Translations under genes and position numbers: made by a program
NCBI GenBank assembly: GCA_964575845.1
Contig: CAZNSX010000004.1
Coordinates: 124,001 to 188,000, forward strand
DNA: 64,000 nt
Reading direction: 5' to 3'
Source of the DNA: CAZNSX01 sp964575845
Lineage (GTDB): Bacteria > UBA8248 > CAZNSX01
In this document: positions 42,724 through 51,269 of the stretch, piece after piece
Numbering within the stretch: position 1 is the stretch's first letter
How the letters are laid out: every line of letters begins with the position of its first letter
Notes under the pieces: model-generated
What the model saw: only the letters and a program-made list of their open reading frames with translations
Told to the model about the DNA's origin: nothing
Databases searched by the model: none

Positions 42724-42876
42724 ATCGGCTTTACTCCCGGCTTCAGCAGTGCGGTTTCTCAGTTTGCCCATATCGGTATAATTACATAAATATGGACTGA
42801 GGAAGTCAAGTGAAATCTCGCTCGTATTCTCCCTGCCTGTCGGCAGACAGGCCGATACCCTTAAACGCGACTATTT

Positions 42877-43012
42877 AGCCGGGTAGTCACGGCTGCGCCG
42901 TGACCCGCCTGAACGAGGGAAAGAAGTGCGCGTCTAGCACCTCTTTCCAAACCCAAAAACCCTCGTCTCCCCGTGCTCTAAGACCAGGACCATGCCCTTG
43001 AGGCCGTTCTCT
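42877..43012. repeat. Direct repeat, right copy: palindrome plus 3' end of the MBL gene
   Basis: The native copy: GGTCACGGC palindrome (copy 5, one base shorter) and the end of the intact MBL gene. Together with the left copy it encloses the chimeric frame, hicA, hicB and the RHH gene. Confidence 0.8.
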
Positions 43013-43839
43013 CTGATTAGCCTCCTGAGCCAGCTGATGGGCTCATCCAGGGGCTCGTAGCTCAGGCGGAAGGTGCCCCAGTGGATTGGGACCATGTGCC
43101 GCGCGCGGAGGTCCTCAAAAGCCCGAAGGGCATCTTGGGGGTCCATGTGGTTTCGCCTGAAGGAAGGGGGGCTGTAGGCCCCGATGGGAAGGAGGGCGAG
43201 GTCGGGCTTATACCTCTCGCCCACCTCCCTGAAACCCTCGAAGTAGGCGCTGTCCCCGGTGAAGAAGATGCTTCCCGCCCGGCTCTCGATGAGGTAGCCG
43301 CTGAAGCCCCGCTCCATATCGGTGAGCTGCCTCGCACCCCAATGCTTAATGGGCAGAGCCCTTATGCTGAAACCTCCTCTCTCGATGGTCTCCCCCCAGG
43401 GGAGCTCGATGAGCTCCCGGTAGCCCAGGTCCTCGAGGAGGTCCCGCGTCCCCGGCGCTGTGACGAGCGTGGCCTCCTTTTGAAGGCGCTTCAGGGTTGG
43501 CCTGTCGAGGTGGTCAAAGTGGGCGTGGCTTATGAGGATGAGGTCAAGGCGCGGTAGAGCCTCGAGGGGAACCCCCGGCGCGACCCGCCTCTTGGGGAGA
43601 AGGGCGCGGGCGCTCAGGATGGGGTCGGTGATGAGGGCGCCCCCCTCCGTCTGGATGAGAAGGGTGGCGTGCCCCACATAGGTAAGTGCCAGCTCCTCCG
43701 CCTCAAGCCTCGGAGGCTCATACCTCACAGGAGGCGGCCTCTGGGGCCTGAGGTTTGAGAGGAGGGACTGAAGGATGAACTTCCGGCGAGAGAACCCCTC
43801 GGGGGGCTTCCACTCCCTGATGTCCCCGCCATGCTTCAT
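42934..43839 (-). CDS. MBL-fold hydrolase, NAPE-PLD-like
   Basis: A 301-residue metallo-beta-lactamase-fold protein. The metal motif is intact (LISHAHFDHLDRPT), with further ligands at PIKHWG, FFTGDSAYFEG and PIHWGTF. The arrangement (N-terminal YVGHATLLIQTEG and late Asp in TGDS) is that of the NAPE-phospholipase D/RomA group of membrane-lipid or related phosphodiesterases; the substrate is not known. Its last 25 codons are duplicated at 41812, separated by the HicAB island. Confidence 0.88.
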   Translation of the reverse strand: MKHGGDIREWKPPEGFSRRKFILQSLLSNLRPQRPPPVRYEPPRLEAEELALTYVGHATLLIQTEGGALITDPILSARALLPKRRVAPGVPLEALPRLDLILISHAHFDHLDRPTLKRLQKEATLVTAPGTRDLLEDLGYRELIELPWGETIERGGFSIRALPIKHWGARQLTDMERGFSGYLIESRAGSIFFTGDSAYFEGFREVGERYKPDLALLPIGAYSPPSFRRNHMDPQDALRAFEDLRARHMVPIHWGTFRLSYEPLDEPISWLRRLIRENGLKGMVLVLEHGETRVFGFGKRC

Positions 43840-43901
43840 CTTAATCTTCGGTCATGGATTGCGGGCAAAGGTCAAAAACGGGCCTTTCCGGGGGAGGCCG
43901 C

Positions 43902-44933
43902 CTATCTCTGCGGCTCCACGATGACCTTGACGCACTCGTTCTCCGCGGGCGAGGCGACGGCCTGAAAGCCCTTCGGCCCTTCCCCCATGGGGAGCCTGTG
44001 GGTTATGGTTTTATTCACCGGCACCGCTCCCGCCTTTATGAGCTTTAGGGCCAGGCTGCAGTCAGAAGGGCCGCCCCCGTAGGTGCTCGTTAGCGTCACC
44101 TCGGTTCTCCAGAAAAGGTCATTGATGGTGGCCGGGATAGTTGCACCTTCAGAGGCCCCGGCGAAAAAGAGGCAGGTTCCGCCTTTCTCCAGAGCCTTTA
44201 GGGCAAGCGGAATAAACCCGTCAAAACAGATAATCACAAGGTCCGCCAGATGCCCTTCATTCGCGTCAAGCAGGGAGCTCAAGAGCTTGTCATCCGCCTT
44301 CAGGACGAGATGTGCCCCCATCTCCTCCGCCTTTTTCATGCGAAAGGGGATGGTATCCGCCGCCACCACGAGACCCGCCCCAAGATTTCTGGCCAGCGCA
44401 ACATGGAGCAGGCCGGATATTCCACTTCCCATGACGAGCACGCACTGCCCGGGGCTCAATCCTGCGTTTCTCTGTCCCCTCAAGACACACGCAAGGGGCT
44501 CCATGAAGGAAGCGTCCTCATAGGAGACGCCCTCCGGGATGAGAAAAGTCCCGCGGTCCACGTTTATGGCGGGCACCCGGATATACTCGGCAAAGCCGCC
44601 GGGGTGGAAGTGGGTACCCCTCAGGAGGGTCTCGCACACCGTCTGACGTCCATTCAGGCAATAATGGCAGGTGTTGCAGGGGACGTGGTGGGTTACGGCC
44701 ACACGGTCTCCGGGCCCGAATTTTTCCACCCTTTCGCCAACCTCTACCACATCTCCCGCCACCTCATGCCCGAGGACCAGCGGCACTTTATCGCGTCTAT
44801 ACCACTCCATCACGTCGCTTCCGCATATCCCGCTGGCAAGGACCCTCATGAGCATCTCATCCGGCCCTATTTGCGGCACGGGCATCTCTTCAAGACGAAC
44901 ATCGCTGTTGCTGTAGTACATCAGAACGCGCAT
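43902..44933 (-). CDS. Zinc-dependent alcohol dehydrogenase (MDR family)
   Basis: A 343-residue medium-chain dehydrogenase of the sorbitol/threonine-dehydrogenase branch. Catalytic zinc ligands are present in GICGSD and GHEVAG, and the structural zinc cysteines in CNTCHYCLNGRQTVC. The NAD(P)-binding domain has VLVMGSGISGLL. It oxidises a polyol or similar secondary alcohol. The LsrF-like aldolase gene lies 152 bases upstream on the same strand, so the two may act in one sugar-alcohol or sugar-phosphate route. Confidence 0.9.
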   Translation of the reverse strand: MRVLMYYSNSDVRLEEMPVPQIGPDEMLMRVLASGICGSDVMEWYRRDKVPLVLGHEVAGDVVEVGERVEKFGPGDRVAVTHHVPCNTCHYCLNGRQTVCETLLRGTHFHPGGFAEYIRVPAINVDRGTFLIPEGVSYEDASFMEPLACVLRGQRNAGLSPGQCVLVMGSGISGLLHVALARNLGAGLVVAADTIPFRMKKAEEMGAHLVLKADDKLLSSLLDANEGHLADLVIICFDGFIPLALKALEKGGTCLFFAGASEGATIPATINDLFWRTEVTLTSTYGGGPSDCSLALKLIKAGAVPVNKTITHRLPMGEGPKGFQAVASPAENECVKVIVEPQR

Positions 44934-45085
44934 GGTTTTTCTCAGCGGTTATGGAGGTAAAGCCCTTCGAGAGATTTTCTTCGCAGTATAGCAGGATTGA
45001 TGTCCTGTTTATCCTTTTATCCGGCCAAAAACCCGGTGCATCCTGGGGAAGGGTAACGTTCGTTGCGGGGTCCGGAGCAAGGCGA

Positions 45086-45982
45086 CTAAGCTTCCTCATT
45101 CTTGATGGTCTGAAAAAGGTCAAGGGCCTGTTTCGGGGTCGCGCCCTCATGGATGATGGCATTGAGCGCCCTCATGGTCGCGACGGGATGCGGGGCCTGC
45201 CAGACGTTTCTCCCCAGATTGACGCCGATGGCCCCCTTCTCCATGCCGTCGTGGACAAATTCGAAGACCTCCATCTCCGTTTCGCACTTGGGACCGCCCG
45301 CAATGACGACCGGCACGGGGCACCCACCTGTCACCTTGTCGAAGTCTTCGGAGCAGTAATAGGTCTTCACGATCTTCGCGCCCAGCTCTGCCGCAATGCG
45401 GCAGGCAAGCGCCAGATAACGGGCCTCCCTTTTTTCAAGCTCCTTGCCGACCGCGGTTACCGCCATGACAGGGATGCCATACCCTTCACACTCATCAACG
45501 AGGAAGGCCAGGCTCTGGAGCGTCTCCTTCTCGTAATCACTTCCCACAAAGACGGAGAGCCCGACGGCCGCCACATTCAGGCGAACCATCTCCTCCACCG
45601 AGGTGGTAATAACCTCATTGGCCAGGTCTTTACCGACTACGCTGGTGCCCCCTGAAACCCTCAGAATTATGGGAGTCTGGATATCCGGGTCGATCGCAGC
45701 CCTGAGGACTCCCCGGGTGACAAAGAGACCGTCGGCATAGGGCAGAAGCTCCCGGATCGTCTCTTCAGGTTTCTCAAGACAGCGCGTCGGGCCCTGGAAA
45801 TATCCATGATCGATGGGGAGGAACTGGCAGCGCCCATCCGGCCTGATGAGCCGGGAGAGCCTATTCCTCATCCCCCAGCCGAGGTTTTCCGCTCCCTTGA
45901 GCCATTTCTTCCCGGGGCCCTTCCCTCCGGGCGGCGCCTCGCCTATTTCCCTTGCCTCCAGGATTCCTTCTTTATCGGCCAT
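45086..45982 (-). CDS. LsrF-like class I aldolase/thiolase
   Basis: A 298-residue TIM-barrel protein clearly related to LsrF (3-hydroxy-5-phosphonooxypentane-2,4-dione thiolase) and the DeoC/FbaB group. Matching segments include LGWGMRNRLSRL, DHGYFQGPT, KTYYC with the Schiff-base Lys (residue 206), CPVPVVIAGGPK and GVNLGRNVWQ. In enterobacteria LsrF ends AI-2 degradation; no lsr transporter, kinase or LsrG is seen here. The neighbouring alcohol dehydrogenase suggests a different phosphosugar substrate, so I leave the symbol blank. Confidence 0.8.
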   Translation of the reverse strand: MADKEGILEAREIGEAPPGGKGPGKKWLKGAENLGWGMRNRLSRLIRPDGRCQFLPIDHGYFQGPTRCLEKPEETIRELLPYADGLFVTRGVLRAAIDPDIQTPIILRVSGGTSVVGKDLANEVITTSVEEMVRLNVAAVGLSVFVGSDYEKETLQSLAFLVDECEGYGIPVMAVTAVGKELEKREARYLALACRIAAELGAKIVKTYYCSEDFDKVTGGCPVPVVIAGGPKCETEMEVFEFVHDGMEKGAIGVNLGRNVWQAPHPVATMRALNAIIHEGATPKQALDLFQTIKNEEA

Positions 45983-46152
45983 GCCTATATCCTCCCTTAG
46001 AAAGGCATTTTCGGATTATGCCAGAGAACCTTCCCGAAGCGCGGTCCGAGAAAGCCCTGCTTTCAAGCGGGCGGGCCGCTTCGCTATGATAGCCTTCCAA
46101 AGTCAGGCTTAGCAAGGGCTCCGTCATCAGGGGCTGTGATTAAGGTGGGGAT

Positions 46153-46189
46153 AAAAAAGGGCCGGGGGTTGGTAGATACCAACCCCCGG
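46153..46189 (-). terminator. Rho-independent terminator after ftsH
   Basis: Thirteen-base-pair perfect stem CCGGGGGTTGGTA (46162-46174) with its complement (46177-46189). On the minus strand it is followed by a run of six T. It lies about 58 bases beyond the ftsH stop. Confidence 0.85.
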
Positions 46190-46247
46190 GAAAAGTCAGC
46201 GTGGTGTCGGCTCTAGCTTGCAGGGGAAATACGCCTTTTCAAGCAGA

Positions 46248-48170
46248 TCAGAGGCCCATATCGGCCCACATCTTGGCTTCGGCCTCGGGGTCCTCCACAG
46301 GCTCCCCCTGGGGTTGGCGTGTCTCCTTGCGGGAGGCCTCCTGAGGCACCTCCACCTTCTTGGGGGCCTTTCCGATGATGGCTCTGAACTCGTCTCCCTC
46401 AATGACCTCCCGCTCAAGGAGCAGCTCCGCCGCCTGGTGCAGGTATTCTTTCTGAGCTTTGAGGATATCCCTCACCTTCAGGTGGGCCTCCTCAACTATT
46501 CTTTTCACCTCGGCGTCTATGGCGTCGGCAATTTTCTCTCCGTACTCCGCAGCCCCCTGAGGCATGAAGTTATCCAGGAAAAAGGGCCGTCGCTCGCGGC
46601 CGTAGGAGAGGGGCCCCAGTCTCTCGCTCATGCCGTAATCTTTAACCATGCTCCGGGCGATCTCTGTAGCCCGCTGGAGGTCATTCTGGGCACCCGTTGA
46701 GACCTCGCCGAAGACCATCTCCTCGGTCGCCCTTCCGCCGAGGAGCACCGCCAGGCGGTCAAGGAGCTCGCTCCGGGTGAGAAGGTAGCGGTCTTCTGTG
46801 GGCAGCTGCAGGGTGTACCCGAGAGCCCCCAGCCCCCGGGGGATGATCGAGACCTTGTGCACGGGGTCGGCCTTCTTAACCGATTCTGCAACGAGAGCGT
46901 GGCCCACCTCGTGGTAGGCGACCCGCCGCCTCTCCTCCTCGTTCATGACCCTGCTCTTTTTCTCGAGGCCCGAGAGCTCGCGGTCTATTGCGTCCTCAAA
47001 GTCCTCCATCTCCACGGCATCCTTGCGTCTTCTCGCCGCAAGGAGTGCAGCCTCGTTGACGATATTGGCGAGGTCCGCGCCCGCCAGTCCAGGCGTCCTG
47101 GCCGCCAGGGTCTTGAGGTTCACGCTGTGGGACATTCTCACGTTTCTGACGTGCACCCTCAGGATGGCCTCTCTCCCCTTGAGGTCGGGCTTATCCACGA
47201 CAACGTGGCGGTCGAAGCGCCCGGGCCTCAGAAGAGCCAGGTCGAGCGTCTCGGGGCGGTTGGTCGCCGACATTATGATGACGCCCTTTCGGCTGTCAAA
47301 CCCATCCATCTCGACCAGCAGCTGGTTAAGCGTCTGCTCCCGCTCATCGTGCCCCCCGGAGATGCCGACGCCACGGGTTTTCCCCACGGCGTCCAGCTCG
47401 TCTATGAAGACAATGCAGGGCGCTTTTGCCTGCGCCTGCTGGAAGAGGTCCCTGACGCGGGAGGCACCCACGCCCACGAACATTTCGACGAATTCCGAGC
47501 CGCTTATGCTGAAGAAGGGCACCCCCGCCTCCCCGGCAACGGCCCGCGCAAGAAGGGTTTTCCCGGTTCCCGGTGGGCCCACCAGGAGCACCCCCTTGGG
47601 AATCTTGCCGCCGAGGCGCTGGAAGCGAGAGGGCTGTTTAAGGAACTCCACTATCTCCTGAAGCTCCTCCTTAGCCTCATCCACGCCCGCCACATCGGCG
47701 AACGTCGCCTTGGTCTCATCTTCAGCATAGAGCTTGGCGCGGTTTCGGCCGAAGGTCATGACCCCTGCTCCCCCGCCCATCCTCTTGATGAAGAAGCTCC
47801 AGATAAAGAAGAAGATAGCCATGGGGAAAATCCAGGCAAATAAGAAATCCCGGGTCCAGTTGCTCTCGATTTTGCCTGAAAACTTGACCCCCCGGCTCTC
47901 AAGCTCCTTGAGGAGTTCAGGGTCCTCAAGGCGCACCGTCTCAAAAACCTTGCCCCGGCCCTCAGGATCATTGCTCTTACGCCTGCCGACTATCTTGTCC
48001 TTCCCTAAGGAGACCTCGGCCACACTGTCGGCCTTGAGCAGAGCCTTAAAGTCGCTGTAAGGAATGACGTTTGTCTTCGAGCCTATGAAATGGCTCTGCA
48101 ACCAGATCATTATCAGCAAGAATGCCAGCAGGTACCAGATTGAGAAGTGAGAACGATTCTTGCCATCCAT
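46248..48170 (-). CDS. ftsH: ATP-dependent zinc metalloprotease FtsH
   Basis: A 640-residue inner-membrane AAA+ protease that degrades misfolded membrane proteins and regulatory substrates. Two membrane helices (about residues 11-27 and 108-128) flank a periplasmic domain. The AAA module has Walker A GPPGTGKT (198-205) and Walker B FIDELDA (255-261) with the SRH region ending RPGRFDRHV. The zinc site is HEVGH (420-424). Length is normal and all catalytic residues are present. It is the third gene of a minus-strand group with htrA and a diadenylate cyclase and is closed by a terminator. Confidence 0.97.
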   Translation of the reverse strand: MDGKNRSHFSIWYLLAFLLIMIWLQSHFIGSKTNVIPYSDFKALLKADSVAEVSLGKDKIVGRRKSNDPEGRGKVFETVRLEDPELLKELESRGVKFSGKIESNWTRDFLFAWIFPMAIFFFIWSFFIKRMGGGAGVMTFGRNRAKLYAEDETKATFADVAGVDEAKEELQEIVEFLKQPSRFQRLGGKIPKGVLLVGPPGTGKTLLARAVAGEAGVPFFSISGSEFVEMFVGVGASRVRDLFQQAQAKAPCIVFIDELDAVGKTRGVGISGGHDEREQTLNQLLVEMDGFDSRKGVIIMSATNRPETLDLALLRPGRFDRHVVVDKPDLKGREAILRVHVRNVRMSHSVNLKTLAARTPGLAGADLANIVNEAALLAARRRKDAVEMEDFEDAIDRELSGLEKKSRVMNEEERRRVAYHEVGHALVAESVKKADPVHKVSIIPRGLGALGYTLQLPTEDRYLLTRSELLDRLAVLLGGRATEEMVFGEVSTGAQNDLQRATEIARSMVKDYGMSERLGPLSYGRERRPFFLDNFMPQGAAEYGEKIADAIDAEVKRIVEEAHLKVRDILKAQKEYLHQAAELLLEREVIEGDEFRAIIGKAPKKVEVPQEASRKETRQPQGEPVEDPEAEAKMWADMGL

Positions 48171-48328
48171 AGTAGAAGGTTCCCTTCGGCCTCAGCCTTT
48201 GTTTTTTCTAGGTTTTGGGATTTGCATTATTTTAAACCCTCTCGGGGAAATATCTATTCCTTCTTATTATAAATATAGTCCCTTCGGGGGCTGAAGGCAA
48301 GGCGGCTGCGGGAGAAGCCGCTACATCC

Positions 48329-49234
48329 TTAAAGGTGGTGATGATGCTCGGCGAGGCGTTTCGGAGCAGAGGGGGATTTCTCGATCTTGACCAGGATGCG
48401 CCCTCCTTTGAAAACGCTCACTGTGCCCGTGGACTCCGAGAGGGCGATAACAATTGCCTTACTTACGCTGGTTATCCCCGCAGCCGCGGCGTGCCGAGAG
48501 CCGAGGCCACGGGGCAGCTCATCTCCGTTATAAGCGGCGTTAAGATGTCTTCCAGCGGCCTCTATGGTGCCATCCCCCTGAATGATGAAGGCACCGTCCA
48601 GGGATGAGAACTCCTTTACGGTTTCCCGGAGCTCGGGGTCAAGGATGTTCCGGTCGCCTTCAGGATAACCCCTGAAAGGGTTGATTATGAGCTGGCGGGA
48701 GTACTGCATCACCACATCGGTATCGCCCAGAACAAAAAGGGCTCCCGCAGGTCTGCCCTCGCGGCCCTCCGCGGCCAGCTCCACGGCAAGGCCGAGTGTG
48801 GCCTCGAAGATCTTGGGGTCCACCCCTTCGAGCACATCGGAAAGCTCGGCTGTACGCAGCATCTCGAGCTCGGCCCCTATGTCCAAGACCATGAGTGTGT
48901 CCAGGGTACGGAGGTTGGGGATGCCGGAGACACAGACAATGCGGTCGCCCTGCTGGAGCTCCCCTGCGGAGAGCGCCATCACAACCCCTATCTTCATCTG
49001 GTCGAGGCGCCCGAGCTCAAGGGGTGGCACCTTTAGGGCTTTTCGACCCTCCGCCTTAAGCTTCTCGAAAAGCTCCTGGCTCTTTGTGGTGAAGAAGATG
49101 TCGATATCCTCGGGGATCTCATCGGTGGGCTCCATCTCATCCAGGGCGTCCACATTGAGGAACATGGCCCTGGCCCCCACCTTTCGGCTTAGCTCTAAGG
49201 CGAGCTCAAGAATTATCTCCGACCTCTCTTCCAC
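48329..49234 (-). CDS. DacZ-like diadenylate cyclase (c-di-AMP synthase)
   Basis: A 301-residue two-domain protein. Residues 1-130 resemble the pyruvate-kinase C-terminal (PK_C) fold (LELALELSRKVGARAMFLN ... GDRIVCVSGIPNLR), and the rest is a DisA_N/DAC domain: DGAFIIQGDG with DGA at 213-215, and GLGSRHAAAAGIT (245-250), the GxRHx site that binds ATP. PK_C plus DAC is the DacZ architecture known mainly from archaea, unlike bacterial DisA or CdaA. The third motif residue is Ala rather than the usual Arg of RHR. The C-terminus carries a natural run of four His. It lies 42 bases after htrA and 158 before ftsH. Confidence 0.8.
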   Translation of the reverse strand: MEERSEIILELALELSRKVGARAMFLNVDALDEMEPTDEIPEDIDIFFTTKSQELFEKLKAEGRKALKVPPLELGRLDQMKIGVVMALSAGELQQGDRIVCVSGIPNLRTLDTLMVLDIGAELEMLRTAELSDVLEGVDPKIFEATLGLAVELAAEGREGRPAGALFVLGDTDVVMQYSRQLIINPFRGYPEGDRNILDPELRETVKEFSSLDGAFIIQGDGTIEAAGRHLNAAYNGDELPRGLGSRHAAAAGITSVSKAIVIALSESTGTVSVFKGGRILVKIEKSPSAPKRLAEHHHHL

Positions 49235-49276
49235 AGTCGTCTATCCCCGGAGGGCGGTATTGGTACAGAGGCCCCT

Positions 49277-50380
49277 CTAGGCCCGGCTTTCCTCCGCAAG
49301 GCGGCCGATTGTGACCCTGAGGGTCAAGGGCTTTCCGCGGCGGATGACCTCCACCTTCACCTCTTTTCCGGGAGGCGTAGCGGCCACCAGCCACGAGAGG
49401 TCACGTGTTCCCGGCACTTCCTTTCCATCGAAGCCCACGATGATATCCCCAGGCTGGAGATTTGCCCTCTCGGCGGGCCCGCCGCTCACAACCCTCGCCA
49501 CCTGTACTCCTCGGCCCTCCTTGAGGCCCAGGTTCTTGGCCTGCTCTGGTGTCAGTTCCGCGAGGTAAACCCCGAGATACCCCCGGGTGACCTCGCCTCT
49601 TTTGAGGGAGAAAAGGAGTTCTTTGGCGATCTTTATGGGGATGGCAAAACCTATGCCCTGGGCCGAGGCAACGATGGCGGTATTAACGCCCACCACCACC
49701 CCTTTAAGGTCAAAGAGAGGCCCCCCGCTGTTGCCCGGGTTAATGGAGGCGTCCGTCTGGATGAAATCATCGTACGGGCCCGCCCCGATGATACGGTCCT
49801 TGGCGCTCACTATTCCCGCCGTTACCGTATGGCCGAGGCCGAAGGGGTTGCCTATCGCCACTACCCAATCGCCCACCCTCAAGGCATCGGAATCCCCGAG
49901 GGTCGCCACGGGAAGGGGCTCATCGGCTTCGACCTTGATCAGGGCGAGGTCTGTCTTTGAGTCCCTCCCTATGAGACTCGCCTGAAACTCCCGCTTATCT
50001 TCCAGTATGACCTTTATCTCGGTCGCGCGCCCGACGACATGGTTATTGGTCAGGATAAAGCCGTCGGAGGAGATGATAAATCCCGAGCCAAGGCTCTGAC
50101 GCTTGAGTTCCCTCTCGGGCATCGGGCCGAAGAAGCGCCTGAGGTACTCTTCCATCGGGCTCCCCTCTGGAAAGGGAATGCCGAAGGGTTGAGGCGCGGA
50201 CCTCACAATCTGAGTGGTACTTACGTTCACGACCGCAGGCCTGAGCCTTGCCGCAAGGTCCGCAAGGCTATCGGGCCTGCCCTGGGATGGGGCCTGTGCC
50301 GGCGAAAGGGCGAGCACCAGACCCAAAATCAGGAAGGAAAGGAGAAAATGCCCCGAGTTCCTTTTAAGCCGAAAACGCAT
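49277..50380 (-). CDS. HtrA/DegP-type periplasmic serine protease
   Basis: A 367-residue trypsin-like protease with signal peptide, catalytic triad His114 (TNNHVVG), Asp144 (KTDLALI) and Ser218 (GNSGGPL), and one C-terminal PDZ domain (GRGVQVARVVSGGPAERA). A single PDZ makes it DegS-like in layout, but the cleavable signal suggests a soluble periplasmic enzyme. It degrades or refolds damaged envelope proteins. It is first in the group with a diadenylate cyclase and ftsH, so c-di-AMP and envelope proteolysis may be co-regulated. Confidence 0.93.
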   Translation of the reverse strand: MRFRLKRNSGHFLLSFLILGLVLALSPAQAPSQGRPDSLADLAARLRPAVVNVSTTQIVRSAPQPFGIPFPEGSPMEEYLRRFFGPMPERELKRQSLGSGFIISSDGFILTNNHVVGRATEIKVILEDKREFQASLIGRDSKTDLALIKVEADEPLPVATLGDSDALRVGDWVVAIGNPFGLGHTVTAGIVSAKDRIIGAGPYDDFIQTDASINPGNSGGPLFDLKGVVVGVNTAIVASAQGIGFAIPIKIAKELLFSLKRGEVTRGYLGVYLAELTPEQAKNLGLKEGRGVQVARVVSGGPAERANLQPGDIIVGFDGKEVPGTRDLSWLVAATPPGKEVKVEVIRRGKPLTLRVTIGRLAEESRA

Positions 50381-50669
50381 ATCCCTCCCCTCTCCGAGAA
50401 GCGTTTGGAGCTATAAAGGACTCGCCCCTCAGTTCTTTATTATATTAAAGGAAATGGCCCTGTTTGGCAAGCTAAATTTTTTCCCTTGAGGGCGGAACAC
50501 CCACAATCAGGGATAATACCTTGCCCTCAGGGCGGTTTTTCCGGCTTGACCGAGTTCTCCCTAGGCTGCGGCATCCTTTTTGCGGAGAAATTTGCTCGAA
50601 TTATTAATAGTAGCATATTAGACTCTGCTAACTATACTGAGCTCCGCGATTCTCAGTAGCCCAAGCCCC

Positions 50670-50942
50670 GTGGCCTTTCAGGAGGTTGAGCCCCGTGTTA
50701 TCGGCTGTCTATCCTCTCTAAAGTCGGATGCCATCCTGATGGGGGAGAGCCTTCAGGATACGAGTGGCCCCCTCAGGGTAAGCCTCTCCATAAAGCTTCT
50801 TGATGCAAGGGAGGGGAAGGTTATCTGGGCCAGCATCGGTCAGCACAAGGGCGGCCGCTTTTTCGGCAATTACAGCTATCTTGAGGCCATTCGCTTCCTC
50901 GTGAAAAAGGCGCTTGAAAGCCTCCCCAGCTTTCCGAAATAA
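50670..50942 (+). pseudogene. Probable 5'-decayed envelope protein fragment
   Basis: Ninety codons from a GTG at 50670. The frame is open upstream to 50622 and reads like a signal peptide (LLTILSSAILSSPSPVAF) but without an ATG, GTG or TTG in the right place, so the original start seems lost. The body (SIKLLDAREGKVIWASIG, then YLEAIRFLVKKALESLP) is reminiscent of C-terminal parts of CsgG/GNA1162-like or LpoB-like lipoproteins. Translation may fail or start at GTG; the assignment is tentative. Confidence 0.35.
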
Positions 50943-51269
50943 GCATTCCTCACCAAGGGCCCATGAGGGATCGAGAAAGAAGGGTCCTCCTAAAAAGGGG
51001 TGCGCGAGGGAGCGGGTAAGCAGAGCCCTTGAATCACCTCAATCCCGCTGTGAGGGCTTCCCGAAGTCCCAGCTCATAAAGTTATCAGACCCCCTTCCCA
51101 AGAGAGCATCTCATCCTCCGGCCCCGGGGACAAGAGGGTTCATGAGAGGCCGAAGTTTGTGGTAAGTTCTCACTATGTCCCGGCTGTCACGCGGCAGCTC
51201 TCAAGGCCTCTCTTGTCGTGAGCCAGGTGGCTTTCCACGAAGGGCTCATCAATTGCGTGGAGGAGCCCC
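50943..51269. other. Gene-free stretch
   Basis: About 330 bases between the decayed gene and an SDR gene. Only short open frames without ribosome sites are present; no strong hairpin, repeat or promoter consensus is visible. Confidence 0.4.

Noticed and set aside
46857..47843. Plus-strand 328-codon frame inside ftsH
   Set aside because: Antisense shadow of a highly conserved gene, His/Glu-rich low-complexity product, no start signals.
48290..48330. Engineered His tag at the end of the cyclase gene
   Set aside because: The four-His run is followed by Leu and stop and lies in natural flanking sequence; no vector features are present.
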